64,000 nt of DNA from Oscillospiraceae bacterium. Lineage in GTDB: Bacteria > Bacillota > Clostridia > Oscillospirales > Ruminococcaceae. The notes under the pieces were generated by a model that saw only the letters and a list, made by a program, of their open reading frames with translations, searched no databases and was not told the origin of the DNA. The stretch spans positions 213,265 through 277,264 of the forward strand of contig CACZDM010000002.1 of NCBI GenBank assembly GCA_902779915.1. The letters run 5' to 3'. Shown here in pieces: positions 1-8,300 of this stretch; positions within the stretch are counted from its first letter, which is position 1; each line of letters begins with the position of its first letter. Position numbers and translations under genes: made by a program.

Positions 1-713
<713 letters not shown>

Positions 714-763
714 TTACCTCCAAATAATTTAACTATATTTATATTTTTTACTATTAGTATCAT

Positions 764-1351
764 CTACGGATTAGCCACAACAACCATCGCGTGGCGAATA
801 ACCGTGTCATTTAGCATATATCCTTTTTGCAAAACCTGACAAACAGTGTTGTGAGAATAACCTTCATCCTCAATGACGTTGATTGCGTTATGGCAATTTG
901 GATCAAACTCTTTACCCAGGCTTTGAATTTCCAAAACTCCAATCTTTTTTAAAGCGTCCGAAAATTGGTTGACTATTAATTTAACACCCTGGCTGAGCTT
1001 GGAGCCGTCTTCTGAAGCTTCAAGCGCGCGTTCAAGGCTGTCTAAAACAGCAAGCAAAGGGGTGATGCAATCGGCTTTTGCGGATGAATATATCTCCTGC
1101 TTTTCTTTGATTGTTCGCTTGCGAAAATTGTCAAACTCAGCCTTAAGCCGCAAATCCCTGTCTTTTAAAATTTTAAGCTCGCTTTCAAGCTTCTGGATTT
1201 CCAAAACATAATCTTCAACGCTTTTTTCAAATTCTTCTTCATCAAAAGCCTCTCCCTCCTCAATCTCATCTTCCAATTTCAAGCTTTTTGTTTCGTCAAG
1301 ATTTTGAGGTCCATTTTCTTTAAAAGTGTCTTTTTCTTTCTCTTCGCTCAT
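764..1351 (-). CDS. grpE: Nucleotide exchange factor GrpE
   Basis: GrpE-family protein of about 195 residues. It has an acidic, disordered N-terminus, a long alpha-helical coiled-coil region (around residues 45-95, including LKAEFDNFRKRT) and the C-terminal beta-domain with the family motif near GYMLNDTVIRHAMVVV. GrpE releases ADP from DnaK. It lies between hrcA and dnaK. The first in-frame initiator is a TTG at 1357 directly abutting the hrcA stop codon; ATG at 1351 is two codons further on. The AGGAG at 1363-1367 is 5 nt from the TTG and 11 nt from the ATG, so either start may be used. I give the ATG. Confidence 0.96.
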   Translation of the reverse strand: MSEEKEKDTFKENGPQNLDETKSLKLEDEIEEGEAFDEEEFEKSVEDYVLEIQKLESELKILKDRDLRLKAEFDNFRKRTIKEKQEIYSSAKADCITPLLAVLDSLERALEASEDGSKLSQGVKLIVNQFSDALKKIGVLEIQSLGKEFDPNCHNAINVIEDEGYSHNTVCQVLQKGYMLNDTVIRHAMVVVANP

Positions 1352-1357
1352 ATTCAA

Positions 1358-2395
1358 CTAATCTCCTTCCTCTTTTTCAGCTTCGCCCAGCATATTATCA
1401 ATTATGGATGTGACACTTTGCGAAAAATAAGAAACATATGGGATAATTTCTTGATAGTTTAGTCTGATTGGCCCAATAACACCAAAAGATCCGAATTGCT
1501 CAGAGGTTCCATATTTTGTCAAAATTAGGCTTGAATTTCCGATTAAAAATGTGTCATTTTCCTTTCCAAAAACTATGTTAATCCCCGAAAAAGCGCTTGA
1601 TAATATGTTTTCTATTTTGTCTTTGGCCGACATGAATTCTATTAACTCATCAGCCTTTAGCCCATCATATTTTAAAAGGTTATTTTCGCCTTTTAAGTCG
1701 ATTTGCGTCTTTGAAATTTCATCAGACATTTTGTGAAGTGTTTCCAGAAGGGGGGAAAGACTCAAAGTGTAGCTGCCCATAGCTTCTGCCAGTTTTTGAA
1801 AAACATCATCATCAAATGAATCGATTGAAATTCCCTTGAGATTTTTATTAATCGTCTCCTGGAAAAATTTAAGCTGCTGATTTGTTATGTCAAACTGCAT
1901 TCGGCAAATTTTATTTTTCACTTCACCTGATGAGGTTATTATCAAAACAGCATAAACCCTTCTCCCTGTTGGAATAACTTCAACTTTAGATATAACCGAA
2001 AATTTGGGGATGTTGTTTGTTGAAATGGCCGCAAGCCCCGTTATTTCAGAAAGAGCGCCCAGAGCATTGTCAACAACAGCAGAAACAGAGCTTGTGTCTG
2101 CACGAAGCAAATCGTCGATTGACTTTTTCTCTTGATCGGTTAGATTTTTTGGCTTAACAATTTGGTTTATATATGCTCTAAAGCCGAGGTATGTTGGAAT
2201 CCTTCCAGCCGAAGTGTGAGGCTGCTCTAAAAAGCCAGCTTTTTCAAGTTTAGCCATGTCATTTCGTATTGTCGCTGGCGAAACAGCTTTATTGAGTTTT
2301 AAGCAGACAGAAACGCTTCCAACTGGCTCGCCAGTTTCAATATATAAATTAACTATATGCTCTAATATTTTCAGCCGCCTTTCATCATTTTTCAT
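1358..2395 (-). CDS. hrcA: Heat-inducible transcription repressor HrcA
   Basis: HrcA, about 345 residues. The N-terminal winged helix-turn-helix shows GEPVGS and SPATIRNDMAKLEKAGFL, followed by HTSAGRIPT, the family's most recognisable motif. A GAF-like and dimerisation part follows and ends with GPIRLNYQEIIPYVSYFS. HrcA binds the CIRCE operator and represses the heat-shock operon; here the operator lies just upstream at 2429-2455, so the operon is autoregulated. I chose ATG at 2395 because GAGG sits 8 nt before it; an in-frame GTG at 2404 would have no room for a ribosome binding site. The stop codon abuts grpE. Confidence 0.97.
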   Translation of the reverse strand: MKNDERRLKILEHIVNLYIETGEPVGSVSVCLKLNKAVSPATIRNDMAKLEKAGFLEQPHTSAGRIPTYLGFRAYINQIVKPKNLTDQEKKSIDDLLRADTSSVSAVVDNALGALSEITGLAAISTNNIPKFSVISKVEVIPTGRRVYAVLIITSSGEVKNKICRMQFDITNQQLKFFQETINKNLKGISIDSFDDDVFQKLAEAMGSYTLSLSPLLETLHKMSDEISKTQIDLKGENNLLKYDGLKADELIEFMSAKDKIENILSSAFSGINIVFGKENDTFLIGNSSLILTKYGTSEQFGSFGVIGPIRLNYQEIIPYVSYFSQSVTSIIDNMLGEAEKEEGD

Positions 2396-2428
2396 ATATT
2401 TCACACCTCAGCACACGATGAATGATTC

Positions 2429-2455
2429 TTAGCACTCATATTATCTGAGTGCTAA
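2429..2455 (-). promoter_or_regulatory. CIRCE operator (HrcA binding site)
   Basis: Perfect 9-9-9 inverted repeat TTAGCACTC-N9-GAGTGCTAA, the consensus CIRCE element. It overlaps the predicted transcription start of the promoter at 2460-2488 and lies 33 bp before the hrcA start, so HrcA bound here should block the hrcA-grpE-dnaK operon. Confidence 0.97.
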
Positions 2456-2459
2456 TATT

Positions 2460-2488
2460 ATATTATCACCATTTTTTCATTATGTCAA
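2460..2488 (-). promoter_or_regulatory. Sigma-A promoter of the hrcA-grpE-dnaK operon
   Basis: On the minus strand, -35 TTGACA (2483-2488), a 17-bp spacer and -10 TAATAT (2460-2465), immediately before the CIRCE operator. This is a near-consensus vegetative promoter. Bases 2489-2671, upstream of it, are AT-rich and show no gene or clear structure. Confidence 0.85.
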
Positions 2489-2671
2489 TAGATTATAAAA
2501 AATATTTTTTTAATTTTTGTGGTTTTGCAGATTGATGTTCCAGCCAGCAAGCAAAAATCCACACTAATTGTTTAGCTTTGTTGGGGTATATTTGTTTCAA
2601 TATCCTCAAGCAAAAGGATTAATGCAACAAATATAACCCAAATAAACATTTTTTAACTTTTTATCAACCCC

Positions 2672-2709
2672 AAAAAGTGACAACAAAATCTAAAAAATTT
2701 CATTGTCAC
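2672..2709 (-). terminator. Probable rho-independent terminator after the DUF4340-like gene
   Basis: Minus-strand hairpin with arms GTGACAA (2703-2709) and TTGTCAC (2677-2683), followed by five T (2672-2676). It begins about 20 bp after the stop codon. The 19-nt loop is long, so the call is moderate. Confidence 0.5.
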
Positions 2710-2729
2710 CTGGCAAATGTTTTATTTTT

Positions 2730-3731
2730 TCATTTAAAACGCATATTCAGCCACGGCAAGCCGTCTTCAGCTACTGTGTATATGGCGGGGATTCCGTCCA
2801 TCATAACATAATACGATCTGTAAATAAGATTTTTGATCGCTGCAGCACGTTCCTCCTCTGATCTCGCCGTTTCAGGCAAATTTGAAACAGCTCCAATTTT
2901 AAAGCTGTAGGTTTTGTCATCGATAACATAAGTCACCTCGGCTTGCGGATTGCGCAGCCCACACAGTTCGATGGCTTCGTCGGACAGATACGGCGCGTAA
3001 ACACGGGAAGCGGTTAACAAAGGAAGGGGGTCTTCCAGCTGAAACATTGTTTCTTCGGGTATTTTGAATTTTTCAGGGCTAGATATTTTTAATTTTCCGT
3101 TTTGATCCTCAATAAGCTCGATGGGGGATTTCAAATCATTCCGTTTAATAACGCATTTTTTAATTTTTCCTTTTATTAAATTTCCATTTTCATCCGAAAT
3201 TCTTGGCATATATGGAATTAAATTTAAATTTGCATATCGAAAATGCTCCCTAAAAAACGGGTCTATTTTTGCAGCCGAGATCAGGCCAATCTCTTGCTTT
3301 CCCTCTTCAAGACAATAACATGCTGTTCCGTCGGGGGTTATATTGCCAATTCTTAATACTAATGAATAATCATCAAAATCTGCTTTTATCTTGACTCTTG
3401 GCTCACCAAGTCCATAATCTTGCAAACTGTATTCTGGTTTGGAAGCACCTTTAATTTCCAACTGTTTCATAAGGCTGAAGATTTCAGAACAAAAAACTTG
3501 ATTTATTGGAATATGTTCGAATTCATTAACCTTAAAAACATCGTCCTGCCTGCAAATTTCAGTCAAACTGTCCTCTGATTCGATTGTAACTTTTAAAGGA
3601 TATTGTTCGTGAAAATAGTAGTACTGGACTGAATCTGACTGATTTTCGGTCAAACCAAACAAAAAAAATGCGAAGATCAAAAAAACAACGATTAAAACAG
3701 AAGTAGATATAATAATTTTTATATTTTTCAT
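2730..3731 (-). CDS. DUF4340-like membrane-anchored protein
   Basis: Protein of 333 residues with a single N-terminal membrane segment (about residues 5-25, preceded by MKN-K) and a long extracytoplasmic part. The segment around residues 102-150 (YGLGEPRVKIKADF, LVLRIGNITPDGTACYC) has the pattern typical of DUF4340 domains: a YGL-P motif, a strand, IG--TP-G and Y. A second similar strand set occurs near residues 235-275 (ELCGLRNPQAEVTYVID, FKIGAVS), suggesting two copies. DUF4340 proteins often accompany ABC-2 exporters, but none is visible here. The gene lies 151 bp downstream of the DUF1015 gene and may be co-transcribed with it. Its function is unknown. The family call rests on motif pattern only. 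Confidence 0.65.
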   Translation of the reverse strand: MKNIKIIISTSVLIVVFLIFAFFLFGLTENQSDSVQYYYFHEQYPLKVTIESEDSLTEICRQDDVFKVNEFEHIPINQVFCSEIFSLMKQLEIKGASKPEYSLQDYGLGEPRVKIKADFDDYSLVLRIGNITPDGTACYCLEEGKQEIGLISAAKIDPFFREHFRYANLNLIPYMPRISDENGNLIKGKIKKCVIKRNDLKSPIELIEDQNGKLKISSPEKFKIPEETMFQLEDPLPLLTASRVYAPYLSDEAIELCGLRNPQAEVTYVIDDKTYSFKIGAVSNLPETARSEEERAAAIKNLIYRSYYVMMDGIPAIYTVAEDGLPWLNMRFK

Positions 3732-3882
3732 TCTTTACCATTTTTCTTCTGTAATTGTGAATTTATATATTTGAAAAAGCTTTTAGTTTATCCGTTATTT
3801 AAATAAACTGGTGCTTTCTTCGCATTCCTATTTACAGCAAAAAGTCTATATCACAAATTTTTCTCAATATATGACCGCCTTT

Positions 3883-5142
3883 TTATATTTTATGATCCAA
3901 CGAGTAAAAAACAAATCCGGATGTTGGTTTTGGAAAAAACAAAGCGCTCTTTTGCGGCATATCCTCCCCATTTTTTACAACATCAATTATTTCATTTATT
4001 CTCGTTGCGCTCAAAAAAATCGCAAAACACGCATCTCCGCAATTGACCGCTTCACAAGCCTCACTTGCCGATTGAACATACCCAACCTGATCAGACGCAA
4101 CATTAAGGATTTTTTCTAAAAACAATTTATGTAAAACTGCAACATCCAGTTTTCTATACGCCTCAGATTGTTTGCATATTTTTTCCATTATATCCAAATC
4201 CTTCAAAACCAGCACGCTATAGATGCCGTCTGCATATACCCCAAACGCGTTTTTGTTTTCTCTTTTGAGGCCAAACATCGTCTTTCTCGCCGATTTTAAG
4301 GTTTTACATCTAGTGATTTCAAAATATTTAGACGCTCTTTGTAATATGTCGTCGCTGTCAAACATGTCTATGTTTGACACAATCCTGTGGGTTGGAAGGA
4401 CGGCCAGAGCAGGGTCATTCCTTTCGATAAAAAGCGTCATGACGTAATTTGCGGGATGTTCGTCTGATATGTTTTCCTCAAGCTTTAATTTTTCTTTATA
4501 TGAGCATGCAGTCCGAAATATTTGATCGCCATCTGAAATATAAAAAGTCTTTTTGCTAAATAAGTCAACAATTTCACTTATTTTTGATTCATCACTCACC
4601 TCCCAAATTTTATGAATTCGACCCTCCTGTTTAGCTTTGGCTAAATAGGTTGATGATGTTACTTCAGAGATCAGGTCAAAAATTTTTCTTTCGTTGTCTT
4701 CATATAAAACACAAACAGGACTAAACTGGCATTTTGTCGCCTCAAGAAGCTTCATATCAGCTGTTTGATTGGCCTGGGAAGCGATTTTGGAATTTAAAAT
4801 GTAATCCTCTTGCGGCCCAGGGAGCTTGAGCGCGCCAATAACGCCGTTCATTCGATATGTCTGGTCATTAATTTTATATGAAATCTCATATATATAGAGA
4901 GAAGGCGAGTTGGAAAATGTCAAAACTTCTCTTTCAATCCATTCCTCAAGCTTTTGCTTTGCGTCATCATATGAACTGGGAAACTCCAGATTAACAGCAT
5001 TAAATTCATGCCTTGATTTTAATTTTTCTTTTTGCTCGGCTGAAATCACATCATATGGCGGACAAACAAGTCTAGATAAATTATTAGATTTTGTTGATTT
5101 GTTAGCATAGCACAAACCCCAAAATGGCGCAACCACATTCAT
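3883..5142 (-). CDS. DUF1015 family protein
   Basis: Protein of about 419 residues. Its N-terminus has the signature of the DUF1015 family: APFWGLCYA, then CPPYDVISAEQKEKL and HEFNAVNLEFP. Later motifs are YIYEISY, ANYVMTLFIE and LPTHRIV (TH-R being highly conserved in the family). It looks soluble and cytosolic, with no signal peptide. Some DUF1015-related archaeal proteins act as free-serine kinases, but the activity of bacterial members like this one is not established, so I assign no function. I chose ATG at 5142 because GGAGG sits 8 nt before it; the ATG at 5148 is too close to that site. The gene has its own promoter at 5189-5216. Confidence 0.85.
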   Translation of the reverse strand: MNVVAPFWGLCYANKSTKSNNLSRLVCPPYDVISAEQKEKLKSRHEFNAVNLEFPSSYDDAKQKLEEWIEREVLTFSNSPSLYIYEISYKINDQTYRMNGVIGALKLPGPQEDYILNSKIASQANQTADMKLLEATKCQFSPVCVLYEDNERKIFDLISEVTSSTYLAKAKQEGRIHKIWEVSDESKISEIVDLFSKKTFYISDGDQIFRTACSYKEKLKLEENISDEHPANYVMTLFIERNDPALAVLPTHRIVSNIDMFDSDDILQRASKYFEITRCKTLKSARKTMFGLKRENKNAFGVYADGIYSVLVLKDLDIMEKICKQSEAYRKLDVAVLHKLFLEKILNVASDQVGYVQSASEACEAVNCGDACFAIFLSATRINEIIDVVKNGEDMPQKSALFFPKPTSGFVFYSLDHKI

Positions 5143-5188
5143 TAACATATCCTCCACAAACAACTTATTAAATGAAAACAACAATAGT

Positions 5189-5216
5189 ATTATAGCACAA
5201 ATTTTTAATATGTAAA
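5189..5216 (-). promoter_or_regulatory. Sigma-A promoter of the DUF1015 gene
   Basis: Minus strand: -35 TTTACA (5211-5216), 16-bp spacer, -10 TATAAT (5189-5194), about 40 bp upstream of the start codon. Confidence 0.7.
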
Positions 5217-5273
5217 GGGTTTATTCGCATTATTTTAACAAAAATTTTAAAAATGCATTTGCTGTTGTCGAAT

Positions 5274-5304
5274 AAAAAGGACACGTCTCAAAATTAACAT
5301 GTCC
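5274..5304 (-). terminator. Rho-independent terminator of the giant repeat/transglutaminase gene
   Basis: Hairpin with arms GGACATGT and ACGTGTCC (one wobble) around a 10-nt loop, followed on the minus strand by TTTTT. It lies about 10 bp after the stop codon at 5314. The structure is also A-rich on the other side, so it could work in both directions. Confidence 0.85.
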
Positions 5305-5313
5305 TTTTAAAAT

Positions 5314-8300
5314 TTATTTCAAATCAGTCTTAAATTTAAACATCATCTTCCCCAGATTTCCATCCGCGTCTTTTTCGTGTATGCCATCTTTTGCAATAAC
5401 AAATTTTTTGCCACTATCACTCAATGTCAAATTTGTGCTGTTTAATCCGCAATCATCGCTGAATTTAACATTATCACTGTCGTTTAAAGTCATTTTGTCA
5501 AATCCACTTCCAATTTCAAATGGCAAATCAATTTTTTTCAAGTTGTTCGGTATGTCTTTTGATATATCCAGATCTTTTTTGGCTTCGCTTCCACTTAACT
5601 TTATACAATCAGGCGCAATTTGATATTTAAGCCCGCTTGATGTCTGATTAACTCCGCGATTATATACGCAACAAAGTTCCCCGTATTTATATACTGCGAC
5701 GTCATCTTTTGTGTAACAACTGTTTTTGCCTAAATCGAAATTTTTAACATGCGAATCTTCGAGAAAATCAAAAGCATTTGAACCAGGAACTTTAAAAGAG
5801 TCAAATCCCTTTGAAATCATAAAAGCAATTTTAGTGTCTCGCAAATATAGCGGAATATCTTGGTCGATATCTAGCGGTTTTTTATTTTCTTCATCACGCC
5901 AAATTTTGAAATTTCCAAACTTAATTTGATATTTGATTCCATTTGAAAGAGTGTTATAGTCGCCGCCAAAATTGAGCAACTGACAATCAAAATTTTTGTC
6001 GTCATTATCATTTTTAACATAAAGCCCGTCTTCTTTAATGACATATTTTTTACTTCCACCTTTAAATTTTAACTGATCCTTTGTTAATTTACATTTATGA
6101 TCAAACAAAATTTTTGCGCTGTCATCCAAAGTCACCTGGTTAAATCCCTCGCCAATCAGAAGAGGCAAATTGAGTTTTTTCAAATTATTTGGTATATCTT
6201 TTGATATATCCAGATCTTTTTTAACATTACTGCCTTCTAGCCAAATAGAGTTATTACAAATTCTATAGTTGACTCCGCTTTCAGTAGTATTTATTCCTTT
6301 GTTATATACAAATACTTGTTTATCGTCTTTATATAGCGCGACGCCATCTTTAACATACGAATTCAAATCGAAACTTGACGCGCCAACGGATTTTTTTGAA
6401 GTGATGTCAATGTGTTTAACATTAGAGTCATTCCGAAATTCCAGGTTGTCTATTTCATCTTCAGGGCAAATTAAAGAGTCGATTCCGCTTGATATAGAAA
6501 ACTTCATTTTGAAATCTTTTAGAAATTGTGGGATATCTTTTTCTATGTTCAAAGATTTTTGATTTTTGTCATTGCTTGCCAGGATGATGCCATTGGAACC
6601 TAGTCGATATATCAAGCCTGGTTTGAAAGAGACTAATTCTTTGATGGTTGGCTTTTTGGCCGATTTATCATAATCCACGCCTCGAAATTTGAATCCATCC
6701 TCTATATTTATTGTTTGATCAAAATATTTTGAGTCAAATGATAAATTGTCTAGATCAAAGCCGGATGGAACATCTATCTGTTTAAAACCGTTTTTTATGA
6801 GAAATGGGCGATTGAGATCTTTTAAATCCTGTGAAAGTTTTGAAATATCCAAATGAGTTATTTTTTTGCCCCCGTCTTTTCCATCATTTCCCTCCAAAGA
6901 AACAAATTTATCGTGTATTTGATATTTAATTCCGCTGGAATCGGTTATCATTTTTTTGTTAAAAATTTTGATAAGCTTTCCTTTTTTTCCACCGGCATCT
7001 TTTTCATAGATTCCAAAATCATTAGTGGTATATTTGCTGTTTTTTTCAGACAAAATCACTTGCTTTACGTTGCATACTGAATCAAAGTCAACTTTTTCGA
7101 CCTCTTCGTCGCTCAAGCTAATGCTCTCAATTCCGCCGCCGATCTTGATGGAATAGCCGTATTTTAACAATGATTTTGGAATTTTAAAAGTTCCTTTAGC
7201 TCCATTTCGATCCCCCGTTATAAGTATTTGAGGAGAACGGGTGTTATTAGTTAAGCAAAATTTAATCCCTGTTTCTTGATCACCAAAGTTGTCCAAAAAG
7301 CCATATAGCTGACTCGAAGGGTTTTCAGAAAGCTCTGTTAAAGTAAGAAAAATATGGTGTGGGTTGTTGAGCAAATCTTTGTTTGTTTTTTCAAGTGATT
7401 TATTTTGGTAAAATCCTGAAAAGAAGTTTTTGATTTTTTGCGCATTTAAATTTCTTAAAACGACACTTATATTGGCAGGCAGTGTTTGGCTTGAGAATTG
7501 ATTGTTTCCTGAATTTGTCGGGTCTTGCAATGAGTCTGGAGCTCCCCAGGTCGCGTCAATCAACGCCCATCCAGCTTCCTTTTTATGGTCAACCAGGTTA
7601 TTTTGATCATCATAGGATCCGCCCTCATTCTTTTCCAGATATATTGCGGTGTATGCGTGAGTATATATCTGATCGGGTTCTTGGAGCGTTCCAATAACCG
7701 CGCTTGGAATTCCCGCCATTCTCATCATTAAAGCTGTCAGCTGGGCCTTTCCAGCGCAAACCCCGGTTTTATTTTTGAAAACGAAAAATGGATCTTGAGG
7801 CTTGCGACAATTTGAAACAGTGCTCTCCTGATCATATTTAATATTTTTTGCAACCCAGCGATATATGGCTTTTGCAATCCTCCAGCTTTTATTCATTTGG
7901 AAGTGGCGACTATATTTTCCTCTTTGTGTTTTGACTCGATTTATTCCCTCTCCTTCATATTTAGAAAATTCTTTTTTGACGTCTTCAATTGGCATGTCTT
8001 TTGCAGGGGTTCGGTCCTCAACTTTTTTTACTAAACCTTTGACAACTCCCTCTATCTCTTTATATGTTTCTTGCTCATCTAGTGTTTGGTTTTTGATTGA
8101 ACCATCGGGATATTTTACTTCATATTTCATCTGCTGGTTTAAATCTTCTGTTTTTGGCAGATCTTTAAATTTATCTGTATGTTGAGAAAATTCCCCTATC
8201 CTGTCGAAGCAAAAACCATATATCTTAGTTTTATCTATTTTCCCCAAAGACTTATTACTTTTTTTGTCGAAAAGACTTCCATTTTTTATTTCATATTTAT

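Noticed and set aside
3811..4119. Plus-strand ORF opposite the DUF1015 gene
   Set aside because: It overlaps a well-supported gene on the other strand and has no ribosome binding site or family similarity.
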